From positions 46,808 to 110,807 of the forward strand of contig WNNJ02002821.1 in the NCBI GenBank assembly GCA_012934845.2: a stretch of 64,000 nt of DNA. The letters run 5' to 3'. Source of the DNA: Pomphorhynchus laevis. Lineage: Eukaryota > Acanthocephala > Palaeacanthocephala > Echinorhynchida > Pomphorhynchidae. The translations under genes and the position numbers were made by a program. Shown here piece after piece: positions 36,700 through 48,400 of this stretch. A model generated the notes under the pieces. That model was not told the origin of the DNA and made no database searches. It was given only the letters and a program-made list of their open reading frames with translations. The first letter of the stretch is position 1. Every line of letters starts with the position of its first letter.

Positions 36700-38010
36700 G
36701 ATCAAGAACCTTCGTGTTGGAAAGCAGAAAACTCTTCAAACTGTTTATGACAAGAGATGGTCTATGCTGACTGACATTAAAGAAATTCTTGGTTGTTGGA
36801 AATATCATTTTAGGAGTCTCTTTAGCTCGGTGGATATACCATTTCGTGTAGAATTAGATCCTTTAGAACAAACAGAAGTGCTTATCTCCTTGGAAGAGGT
36901 CATTGATGTTGTTAAAAAACTTCGTAATGGCAGGTCTTCTGGAGTAGACGAGATTCGACCTGAAGCTTTAAAGGATCACGACGTTGTAGGCATGAAGTGA
37001 CTAACACGGATCTTCAATGTTGCATTGAATTCGGGTAAGGTTCCTAGTGAATGCTGGACTTGGGTGTCGGTACTGATCTTTAAGTAAGGTTATCGAAAAG
37101 TGTGTTCCAATTATCGGGGCATCACTCTTCTTAGCTAGACTTGTAAGCTATTTGGCGGGATTCTTGAGTTAAGAATACGGTCTATAGTTGAGGGACAGTT
37201 GAAAGAGGAGCAATGCTGCTTTCGTCCAGTCGTGGTACTACGGTCAGCTCGTTACTCTCTCAACTATCCTTGACTGGTCTTGGGAGTTCTCTCAACCGGC
37301 TACATGTGATTTTTAGATTTGGAGAAGGCGTTTTACCGAGCTCTGCGAGAGAGGTTGTGGGAGGTACTAAGGGAGTATGGAGTACCACATTATCTTCGGG
37401 TAGCTGTGGTTTCTCTGTATGAACAAAGTATGAGCTGTGTTCGTGTTTTAGGTAGGAAGTCTGAATCATTTTCAGTAGGCGTTAGGCTTCGTCAGGGTTG
37501 TCCTTTGTCTCCACTTTTGTTCCTTGTTTACATCGACAAAATTACGAGACGGGCTGATCTGACGGAGGTTGGTCTTCAGTCCGGTTTCATCAGGATACCA
37601 TCTCTGCTTTTTTACATATGATGTTATCTTGTTGGCTTCTTGTCCTGTGGACTTACAATGCCTACTAGATCGATTTTATATGGAATGCCAAGCGGTATGG
37701 ATGTTGGTTAGTACCTCTAAGACTGTCTCTATGTGTTCGTCTCGGATTCAGGTTCCAATGTCAATCCTGATTGGAGAAAAAATTCTTCTTGATGTGGATG
37801 ATTTCAAGTATCTTGGGTATTGTTATCGAGAGACAACAGGAACATCATGGAGATTGAGAAGCGGATATGTGCTGCTAACGCAGCAATGCGTTCTTTGTTC
37901 ATGTCTGTCGTGATGAAGCGTGAGTTGAATTTCGTGCGAAGCTTTCGGTTTACCACGAAATCTTCGAGTTCCTATCTTAACCTATGGTCATGAGCTTTAG
38001 GTTATGACTG
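36700..38010 (+). mobile_element. RTE/Rex-like LINE RT, lightly broken
   Basis: EEVIDVVKKLRNGRSSGVDE, CSNYRGITLLS, FLDLEKAFYRALRERLW, LREYGVPHYLRVAVVSLYEQ and VGVRLRQGCPLSPLLFLVYI line up, in order, with the RT of a LINE group abundant in fishes (RTE/Rex type). DDFKYLGYCY and a short thumb region (VVMKREL) follow. Stops and small shifts occur about every 100-200 bp, and the catalytic YADD reads without its second part at 37615. No endonuclease was found upstream. Confidence 0.75.
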
Positions 38011-39120
38011 AAAAGATAAGATCTTGAAAAATGGATTTCTCTATAACCCAATATTTTTAGCTGTATCACAATTTAGGTTAATGATAATCTAAATCAAGTT
38101 TTGTTCTCTATTATTCGGCCCAACATAGCTTAGAGTCTAAATACATGCCGATGATGCATTTATTAAATTTATTTATGGCAATTTTCTGTTTGGGTTTTAT
38201 TTCAATGGTTGGGAGAATAATAGAATTAACAGATAAAATAAGCATCATACTGCATCATATGAAAGTTATAGTTACGGAATAAAATACGAACTGGGTTTTT
38301 ATTATACTCTAGCTTAAAATAATAGTTTTAATAATGATTAAGTTAAATTAGCATAATAATACAATCAACTTGATAATCCTAAAGTTAATTTATAAATTTA
38401 ATAAATTTTATAGTTAATAAAATTAAAAATATTGAAGCAATTCTCAGTAAAATTAAACCGCTTCACTCAGTGTAGAAATCTTTTCATTCTATCAGAAAAA
38501 AATTGTTTTACAAAAATCTTAAAATCAATTTTATGGTCAATGCTTAACTATAGGATAAAAAACGAAATGGATGTTGACATGACGTATTACAAAAATATGA
38601 ATGAAGACGGAAATTAAAATTGCATCTTGAAAACTGATTAAAGCTTGGTATATTAAAGATAAGGATTTGGTATCGAAGAAATATAAATGTTTGCATAAAA
38701 GCTTAAAATTCTAGTTGAGAACAAGTCGTAAAATCATGTGATTAGCTTACCAACCAAAGCTTACGTAACTAATACATAAAGATTCTGATTTTCAACGTGT
38801 TATTTGCTATTTTCCTTATTTTTGGAATCTTTTAAATAAATTTTTAATGTTAGAATGCAGATATAATTTCATATTTGTAGTGGATTTAAAGTTAGCGTTA
38901 TTAATCAAAATTGGGTAACGTGAAATGTCAAAGTTAACGTCACGGTTGTTTACATTCATGTCAGCAAAATGGTCGTAATTCAAAAATTAAAAACCATTAC
39001 ATACCAATCATGAAGTGCGCGTACCCAAAATCACAACAAACAGCTTTTCACAGTCGTCCGAAGCGGCTGAATTTATTTACTTATTTAAAATAAAATAATC
39101 ATTTTATTAAATTTAGCTAT
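38011..39120. other. AT-rich spacer, no gene seen
   Basis: Small ORFs only (38432-38617). No repeat or motif recognised. Confidence 0.4.
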
Positions 39121-39354
39121 ATTTTGACGAAATTCTACGGCAAACCAACTTCGATAGCTGCTATAAAATTCAATATTGTTTCCGATGTTGACGTTATACG
39201 AGCGAGGATATTGAATTCCGCATTATGGAACAACCCTGTGCAATGCGAATGTGAACAATTCGACAAGTACATTAAAGACAGAGTTGATTACACCAAGCCG
39301 GTTACTGTATGGGGTAAAAGGATAATCGATCCACTTTATCGCAGGAGACTTTAA
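39109..39354 (+). CDS. Possible coding exon, unknown product
   Basis: An open frame follows a splice-acceptor-like TTTATTAAATTTAG at about 39116 and runs to a TAA at 39352. It encodes about 78 residues beginning YILTKFYGKPTSIAAIKF and ending GKRIIDPLYRRRL. Base composition is less AT-rich than the flanks, and the residue mix (DVDVIRARI, CECEQFDKYIKD) looks protein-like. I do not recognise a family. It could be the last exon of a small gene or chance. Confidence 0.3.
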   Translation, partial: KFSYILTKFYGKPTSIAAIKFNIVSDVDVIRARILNSALWNNPVQCECEQFDKYIKDRVDYTKPVTVWGKRIIDPLYRRRL

Positions 39355-39369
39355 ATTTACAATAACCTA

Positions 39370-41170
39370 CTTAAAATTCGCTATTTTGTATACTAGATTT
39401 TTGATTAACTGTCCTTAATTTGTCCAAATATATTGTATGCATTTCAAATTCAAGAGATAAGTTTAAGTTTAGCAAAATTGCGTTAATTATTTTGTTGATT
39501 TTATATTTATAATCATAAAATAATATAATTTTGTGCTTCAATGTGACATTTAATCTTTAGTCTTGCTGCTTTTCAGGATTTCCACTTTAAAGGGCTATAT
39601 ACTGTACAATAGAATGAAGTTAATTAGTAAAGCTAATTAAAAGTTAATTTAAATATTTTATCAATTACTGTTTTGCATAAACTACATTGCAATCAAGAAG
39701 AAAGATGGGTGGATTCAATCCTACTTATAAGCAGAAGATCGAACTTACAAGCAAAACATAATTAGAGTAACAGCTAATTTGTCATTCTACATTATTGATG
39801 AGAAATAAGTGCTGTTCGTCCTATAATATTATGTTAGGCCTTTCGTTGGACGCAATTCATTGTATTTCGAAACATTTCTAATATTTACGTTGACTTGTTC
39901 AACAATTTGATTTTATTTTTATTAAATAATTTTTTAATGTTAATAATCTGAGTAGTTTTGCCACATTCAATGTCCACCTATTTATCATCCGTTTCATTTC
40001 CCTAGTTCTCACTCAAACAAATCGATTCGATAACTACTGACCTTAACAACACCCTTGACCCAAACCAACTAATCTCAATGCATAAGCCAGACAGTTGAGC
40101 AAGTAATCGGTAATTAAAATCCTAGCAAATGACTTTTGATATAATGTTTTCGTGTTGTATTTTATTATTTGTGTAAATGCACATTTTTGTTTTCTGCCCT
40201 ATGCCGAAAGGTTGCAATAACATAGTAAATATTATCAGTCTATTTATTTATCAAGTTATAATAATCTACGATTATTAACTGAAACTTATTTTGTTTTAGT
40301 TTTTTAGCGTTTTAGTTTATAGCCTAAACATTATTTAAATTTCGAAAATTGAACAGTTTAAATTGTGGTTTAAGAGTTTTAACTTGTGGTCAATTAGAGT
40401 ATTAATTAGAGGCTTACTACGAAAACTTAAATTTAATCAAATATTAAACTCCATGTAAAATTTATTAATAAAACTAATTTAAAAAATAATTAAATTATTA
40501 AAACTAATTAATATTAATTAATAATTAATAATAGCTAATTAATTTTAATTATTTAAAACTAATTATAAAAAATAATCATCAATAAAAATTAATTTAAATA
40601 AATTAATTTATTTAAATTAAATTTAGCGAAAATAAAATATTTAAAATTAACTTCAATTAATATCAATTAAAATCAATAATTTTAATCGATTAGATATCGA
40701 TATTAGTTATCTACATTTTAAAGATCGAAAACAAATTATAAATTTTTTAAACAGTGATATTTATTTTTTAATTGAAAACTTTTTGGTATTCATTGCATCA
40801 ATAATGAACTTGATTTCTGCAGATAAAGTGACACTGCCCTTACCAAACAAATTACAAGGTGAATGATTTTTAATTATTTTTTTTGTTGATAAATAAACAT
40901 ACGTAAAAGTGTTACCAGCTGGTGTGTCTGAAATAATTATTAATAATTATTAATTAATAAAAATCTGAAAAGTTATTTATTAATGCCCACTGCAGCCTCT
41001 CGGTTTGGGCTGAAAGCAAAATATTTATTATTACAAATATGCAAAATATACAAAAATGTTCAAATATAAATCGCTACTTGTAGCCTTTTTAACTTTGATT
41101 TGCAGAAAATTTGATATTTTGATCGTTTGATCAGACTTCATGTTGAGAGATTAGATCTACACGTAGTGAA
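39370..41170. other. AT-rich intergenic DNA
   Basis: About 40440-40700 is nearly pure A/T with many AATTAATTAA runs. No gene seen. Confidence 0.5.
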
Positions 41171-41176
41171 TAGATT

Positions 41177-41655
41177 TTACGAAATCAATTGTAGAAATAA
41201 TTGTACAAGAGGATATATGAGAGATATTTGGACATTATAGGTGACAAAACTTGCAGCGACAACATATTGAACGTTCGTAGCAGGGAATGTGGATAGTGCA
41301 CAGCTTCTCGTTATAGCCGTGACGGTAGGCGCGAACGATGATAGGTATTTTGATGGCTTGATGTTGAAGCCAAAGAGATTGTACTCCAGTGGCTGCTGGG
41401 ATGACCCCATGATCGACCACATTGATCTTTTTATGTACTTTCGAAAGTGCTGCTCGAAAGCCGGTGATTCGAATAGCAAATGCGTTGTTGGTAGTCAATT
41501 GGGATTACTACTTTGGATGTTAGCGCAGAAAGTGGAATCGAGTGGATTTTCGGTGATATGCCGAGTACCTTTTTTGACGAAACTTCATTTACAGGAGTCG
41601 AGTTGTTTGAAGTTATAGTATATGTTAATAATGTGCAAGCATTTAAAGACGACAA
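41177..41655 (-). other. Less AT-rich island, coding potential unclear
   Basis: Open frames of 74-109 codons exist on both strands here, and the stretch is clearly richer in G/C than its neighbours. None of the translations resembles a family I know. It may be a remnant of a gene or transposon. Confidence 0.25.
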
Positions 41656-41739
41656 ATCGACAATTACCTATTTTGGCAACTCAGAATTGTAACATGATTT
41701 ACAAAAAAAGAGAGATAATAAATTTAAGATAAATAAATA

Positions 41740-42280
41740 AATTCATAAATAAATTGTCTCTATTAATAAATTAATTAAAATGGAGAGAATTATTTTTTAA
41801 TAATTTATTAAACTAATAATTACAAAAAAAGAGATATGATAAAAATAGAGATAATAAATTTAATAGAGATAATAAATTACCTCTATTAAATGAATTTATC
41901 TTTTTTTATAAATTAATTAAATTCGTACTAATAAATTACTTCTATTAAATAAATTGATCTTTTTAATAAATTAATTAAAATAAAGTTAATAAATTATCTC
42001 TATTAAATAAATTTATTTCTATAAATTAATTAAAATATAGGTAATTAATTATCTCTATTAATTAGATTATCTCTATTAATAAATAATTTAAGACAGAGAT
42101 AAAAAATTATATACATTAGATAAATGCGAATAATATAATTAAATATGCATTTTAAATGCTTATTAAATTATAATAAATATTATCATTATTAATATAGCAT
42201 TTTTATCAAAAAAGAGAGATAATAGATAATAAATTATGCCTCCTAAATAAATTTATCTCTTAAATATTTTGTTTTATTTA
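41740..42280. repeat. Degenerate AT-rich tandem repeats
   Basis: Many imperfect copies of TAATAAATTATCTCTATTAA, on both strands, some with AAAAAAGAGAGATAATA. Confidence 0.7.
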
Positions 42281-42559
42281 TAAACATTGTATTAATTTTT
42301 TAAATATCTCGCTGCCTTACTTTGATATATCTCGCAACCCCAGTCGGGATAGCGGCCTCTAGCTTAAAGCCTTGTTATAGATGACGGTCGCTTTTAGTTA
42401 TTTAGTTTTTTACTGAAATAAATCCTAACAAATAAAAAATATGACGGAAACTAGCAACAGTTTTCACAAAATAAATATTTGGACATGCGTGAGCAAGTTT
42501 TAAAATAAAACGTTCTCGAAGCTAAACGTAGGAGCCAAACTACGGGCAATATGAAGTAA

Positions 42560-42900
42560 TTGAAACTGCACCCTTATAAAATATATAAGGGTGCGGTTAT
42601 ATAACTGATTTTGTTCTGTAGTAAAGGAATTTTTAAATATACTGCTGCCTTCTGATACAATAAATACTGCGGCGTTGTGAGGTTACCAAAACTTTGGCCT
42701 TGTGAGTAAACAAGCTACGGCTTTATGGAGTGATCACAACTGCGGTCTTCTGGAGTAAAAATAATGAAGTAAACAAAACTGCGGCCTTGTAAGGTTACCA
42801 AAAACTTTGGCCTTGTGAGTAACCGAAGCTGCGGCTTTATGAAGTATTCGCAACTGCGGGTTTGCGAAATTATCAAAACTAGTTTCGGTAATTAACCTTT
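42560..42900. repeat. Hairpin and GCGG-rich degenerate tandem repeat
   Basis: A hairpin at 42567-42594 (TGCACCCTTATA against TATAAGGGTGC) is followed by two ~115-bp units (from about 42668 and 42780). Within these, AACTGCGGCCTTGTGAGT-like subunits recur about every 25-30 bp. Confidence 0.6.
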
Positions 42901-43509
42901 CGAAATTAAAATTAATTTCGTAAGTGAATTGTCAAGTAACTGAAACTAGTTTAACAAGTGTGCTTTTACCGAATCTAAATTACGTTACATTTTAAAATAT
43001 AGAATGTAATTAACATTTTTAAATAAAATGAATTTTATTTTTAACTCAGTCTTTAAGAAATACTTGTGATATATTTAAAGCAAATCTATTGCTCCTTTTC
43101 TCAACTATTAGCGTAAACGTAAATATATTTACACATTTTTAATCTGGAAAGCTTGAAAATATTACTGAACACTTGATTATTGTAGAAAAATCATATACCA
43201 TTTCTATTATAGCTATTTTGGTATATCAAGTATTTCAATTTTGTTCCTCCTGATTACCTCCAATATTAATTTTTAAACGTGGCATACTATCTATTAATCA
43301 GTTTATACAGATTCTGAATTATAAATATTCTTTTTTAAGATAAATATATCTTTAATTTTTAAATTTATAATACAAAATATGTAGCATGAGTTAACTTGGA
43401 TAATAATAGTGGACTTGTATAATAATATGACTTGCCTAATATATTACATTTTTATAACGAGATTGTTAATGTTTTAATTTTCAAAATTCAACAACTTTGT
43501 TCTTTACAT

Positions 43510-43960
43510 AGTAATTCGATGCCGATTATTGAAAAATCCATAGTACATTAAAATATAGATCACAAGAACGTAATGCTTTCGATTTTTTTACAAGAACGAT
43601 TGTCTTCAATTAAACTGCTTCACGTGATTACGTTTAAGAGACCAGGTAATGGCCAATAGCCAGGTCGCGTAGCGCGTGGAGTGAAGGCGGTAGATCTTTA
43701 TAGATCTTGTTCCAGCCTGCAACTGCATTAAGCAGGGCAGCCCCCTGTCAGATGCTGCTGAATGGCCCGTTGTAAGTTTAGTCTGAGTCAACTAAACTAG
43801 GTGGCGACACCGAAATCAACTTAAAGATTATGACATACCAAAAGTTATATGTACTCAACCAAATTAGAAAAATACGTAATTATAATCGATGCTGATTATT
43901 GAAAAATTCATAATACATGTAAAATATAGATTACAAGAACGTAATGTTTTTGATTTTTGT
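43510..43960. repeat. ~75-bp direct repeats 368 bp apart around a GC-richer core
   Basis: 43513-43588 and 43881-43957 match (GATTATTGAAAAAT(C/T)CATA, ACAAGAACGTAATG). The core between them (43620-43820) is GC-richer and contains TAGCGCGTGGAG and GTTCCAGCC. These loosely resemble the A and B boxes of a tRNA-derived SINE. Confidence 0.5.
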
Positions 43961-44704
43961 GAGGATTTTAATGGACGTTATAATCTTTTAAAGAGATATT
44001 GTTGTGATTCATAAAAATACGTTATCTCAGTTAAGTGGTCTGATCAGTTGACTCGCCTTAATATGTTGCATTTATTACCGAGAGTTTAATTAAAAATTAA
44101 AATTAATTTCTTCGTATTTATTAAATATGTAGCTTCACCTAAATGATATGATCGATAAACAAATTGTTATATCAGATTAATACCATTAAATAGATAGCAA
44201 TATTGAAATAATATTTAAATAATTAAATAAATTAAATAATATTAAAGATTAATACTTTATAATGTTCTGGAATTATGCATAATAAATTATTAGTCTTCTA
44301 AAATCAAAATTTTGATACTCTCTGTGATATCAACTTTATCGTTTTATCTTAATTTACTACAAGTTTTAGAATCAAATGGGTAATTTTTTCTATCTTTTTA
44401 TTCTCGCGTTTTTTCGCTCAATTGCAGGGTTCGCTGGAATTTCTAATATATATAATTCGAATTTAATTAAATATTCAACAAAATATCCATTGTATTTTTT
44501 TCTATCTTTTTGATTAAAAAGATAGAAAAAAAAACTTTCACTATAAAAATTTTAACTTTTTAATTTCAGCAAAGAGTTATTAAATTTGCTTAATTTATTA
44601 CTATTATTTACTCGAAATTCAATTAATTTTCAAGTATTATATATTAGTGCTTATAAATATCTATTATACATTAATTTAATAAAATTTAAATTTTATAATT
44701 AAAC
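43961..44704. other. AT-rich upstream region of PRORP with a perfect hairpin
   Basis: Holds a perfect 17-bp hairpin with a 4-base loop at 44495-44532 (TTTTTTTCTATCTTTTT, loop GATT). No clear promoter element recognised before the ATG at 44705. Confidence 0.5.
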
Positions 44705-45495
44705 ATGAATTTTCAATATTTACAGCATATATACAAATATATGAGAATTCAGCTGTATTCTCAGCAGATCAGACGCTTATTTACCAATGATGAATTTAAT
44801 AACTTGTTGCAAATAAAAATGTTAAAGAAGCATCGTACAGAATTAACGAGGATACTACTGACAAAGAAAGAATGGCCTGATGCTAAAATGAATGCGCAAT
44901 GGTTGGAGTTAAAGCAGTCGTCTAATTTCCCGTGTTATTTGTCCTTTGTTATTAATACATGTTATGAAGAATATCACAGATGGAATCTATTGGTTTTCCC
45001 TGATGTTGCACGGTCAGCCTACTCTGCCTTGCAAAACTGTTCCAATCCGTCCAGTTCTATTTTATCGAAATATTGCTTGTTGATGTCTGCACTTTCCACT
45101 AATACCGATGGTTCTGACGATGTAAGAAAATGTGGCTTAAATTTACTCGATAATATCCAGAGTCTAACTGTTAATGATCGATCAAATTTAGCCAGGTATT
45201 TCATTAGCCAAAGAAATTACTTTGCTTGCCATAAAATCTTAAAATCCAGTCCTGCATTTGTAACAAAAGATCGATCTTTTTTGATAGACACATGTATTGA
45301 TAATGGTGATACGAGCAATGCATTTAAATTACTGGAAGGCTGGAAATCGTGCCACAATTCGCAATCAATTGATAAGCTATTAAGTTGTATTTCCAACGAC
45401 ACTCAAGCTACCCAATTTTTAGATTTTGTTTGTCAAAGCAATGATCTAGTTTTAAATCGTCAACAAATCAATACATTGCGTTCTATGGTTGATAG
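44705..45495 (+). CDS. PRORP: PRORP exon 1 (leader and PPR-like domain)
   Basis: The ATG at 44705 opens MNFQYLQHIYKYMRIQLYS, basic and hydrophobic as for a mitochondrial leader. It is followed by helical repeats rich in Leu pairs (SNLARYFISQ, CHKILKSS, FKLLEGWKSC) like PPR motifs, which hold the tRNA. The open frame reads 16 codons past the donor at 45496 (GTTGGT). The splice to 47115 restores VDRLKWKC in phase. Confidence 0.75.
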
Positions 45496-48400
45496 GTTGG
45501 TTTCTACCTTTTTAAACTTAATGTTAAAATAATAATTTTGCTATTTTTCGGTTGGCTTATGAGCGCTTACTGAATTTCAAAGTGTGCATTTGTCAAAACA
45601 AACCAGAATGCTGGGTTTACATGAATTGTGACTATTTTTTTCCAAAGGTCTCCTAATGAGAAACAATTATTAGAATGAACGCAAAAAAAATAACGTCTTT
45701 GATGTTTAAAATCACTCATATCTGACAAAATCTTTATCATCTTGCTGATAATAATACGAGGCATAAGAATACGAAGAACGTATAAAATAGGTGGACCATA
45801 CTACGTTCGGTTATATAGTTGTAGCCGCGACAGTTGGAATTGGGCTATCTGCAAATGTCATGATTAAGTCGATTTCGCGGAAACAAAGGCAGCCCAATAC
45901 GAAAGAAACATGCTTACGAAAATAAGCGTGTTCATTGCAAGATCAGTTTCCACATGCTTGCAAACTCCTATATCCGCGCGGCATTCACCTATCGTAACCT
46001 CAGAGGATTTCCAGACGCAAATACTGATCAAACACAATGCAGGAAGTATCTTGACTTCCTCAAGAGATCTACTTAGCATAAATTGTTACTAATAATGACA
46101 AAATAACAATTTTGCTACTTTTCGATTAACAACTGAGAGTTTAGTGAATTTCGTAGTGTGCCTACGTCCGAACAAACGAGAATTGTGAGTTTATATAAAT
46201 TGGACCATGTCTACGAAAATAAACGCTTGTAAATCAAGTCATATACTGTAGCCATATAACAGGTGATAAAATAGATCATAGTCGAAGCACGTGCATAATC
46301 AGCTTTAGACTTTGTAAATTATTCTATCATAAAAAAGGGTTACAAATATCATTTTAATATAATTATATATTAATCACAATTAATATATCATTATATTAAT
46401 TATAATAAAATTATCTTATTATAATATGATTCTTATAATTATTTCATGTCATATTTTCATTCTTAAATATTATTTTTACATTTCCACTTATTTTTGCCCA
46501 TCCTCTAAAGATGGTAGTGGTTTAATAAAGTGCTCAGATAATTATATTATATCGATATTATTAATATAATATTTTTATATCACTATAGTATAATACTATA
46601 TCGATATAATACAGTATAGTGCCAATCATATCATTATATTTGCTTGATAGCAAACAAATGCCGATATCAATTGAATATTTATTTATAAATATTAATTTAT
46701 ATTAGTAAATATAAGTATAGATAAAAAGGATAAATTGTCTGCATTTTAAGCCATATATTTTTTGTTTTGGCACGTTGAATTACCTTAATTATTGTGATTA
46801 ATAATTTCAATCTAATAATTCAGTTTAAACAAGAATCTGTTAAATAGAGAGCCTCAGTAACGGAGATCACGACCCTGAAATCTGAAAATGTCAGTATAAT
46901 CGTGTGACACCTACGGAGTTGATAATTATTTTAATTAAATGGAAATAAACTCCTTTCAAGTAAAACCCTTATTTTCAGAGTACATTCTAGAAATTATACT
47001 TGATGACTTTGACATGTTGAGATTTCTTCTTTACTTTAATACTCAATAACAAAATAATAATTTTAAATAATTTCTTTTCCGTCTACTTTACTGTCATCTG
47101 ATACTATTTTTAAGACTAAAGTGGAAATGCACATTAGACAGACCCAATGAAACTGGTTATTTCGAAAATTTTGGACTACATCTGCCCAGCATCAAATTGA
47201 CTGAAAATGAATTTCTAAATCTTCGTACGGAGATCAATCGAAAATTAATTAATAACAATGAGATTTTTATGGTAGCGAACACGACTAGCTTTTATTTTTT
47301 GAAAATTGATAAATTCTTCAGTAATGTAGAAATCGGATCGTTTGGAGTATGATCAGTTTTGTTCGCTCATTCAAAGCAAACAGTATGATGTGGTCGCGGA
47401 TGCTGCCAATCTTGTCTATATGATATGCAATCAAAACCTTATATACTCAATCGGTTTGTAACAATTTAAATTTTATATAATTTTATATAAATTTAATTGT
47501 CTATATTTTATTAGATAACAGTGCTTTACTTCATCAAGCGGCTTTACATTTAAAATCAGTTAATCTTGGCAGGATTCTTTTTATATGCAAACGTCATCTA
47601 ATTGCACAACGATTCAAACATAATCTATCATTACTTAAATCAGTGGCCGATATATTTATAACAGCTACAAGGTAAATAAGGCTCTGTGATTATCTCTTCC
47701 TATTCTATAAAATAGTGTCTTTTATCATAATAAAGATATATTTTTTTAAATAATAAAATTTAAATTAGCCTTAATGATTACGTTTATGTTCTTTTATTTA
47801 CAGTATGAATTACAGGACTAATAATTAAGACGCATGTTAAACCACATCTGTAATTTAAAACACACAAAATTAAAAAAAATTAATTTAAATTACAAATAAT
47901 TTATAATTAATTATTTTATTGTCGTATTTTAAATGACATGGTGACTGAAAGTCGTGAATCAAAGTCCAGTCTACCAAGCAACACCATTTAGTATAAATGC
48001 CGTATTTCGAAAGAAATCCTGGACTGTTGTCTACTCAGCACATCCGTGCACTGTATTATACATTCCGTATTCATTAAGGATCCATCGAGTGCAGCAACAA
48101 TTTAGCAACAACTTCTGTCAAGTGCTAAGGATGGTCCGCCCAGCAATTCGCTCTGTTAAAGAGCGAAAACCTTAGTAAATTAGGCAAAGTGTTGGAAACG
48201 CTTTTATTCACAATGTCACACAGGCAACCGAAACGACCAGTGAGTACTTAATTCTACTGATGAGTGTTGCCGGGTACTCATTGGTCGTCTAGAAGTGACA
48301 TGGTTACTGAAAGTTGTAAATCGAAGTCCAGTCCATCAAGCAACACCATTTACTATAAATGCCGTATTTCGTTAGAAATCCTGGACCGTTGTTTACTCAG

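Noticed and set aside
36674-37000. A host protein-coding gene in the GC-richer 36.7-38 kb stretch
   Set aside because: The translation in all pieces is a non-LTR reverse transcriptase.
41177-41655. A host gene in the less AT-rich island
   Set aside because: Both strands have similar open frames and none resembles a known family.
48217-48303. A normal type I, II or III hammerhead ribozyme within one H1 unit
   Set aside because: All strands are present, but their order is not a rotation of the standard one, and the reverse strand has no CTGATGA/GAAA set.
48217-48303. Twister ribozyme
   Set aside because: The apical-loop docking layout is similar in outline, but the twister consensus nucleotides are absent and the hammerhead core is exact.
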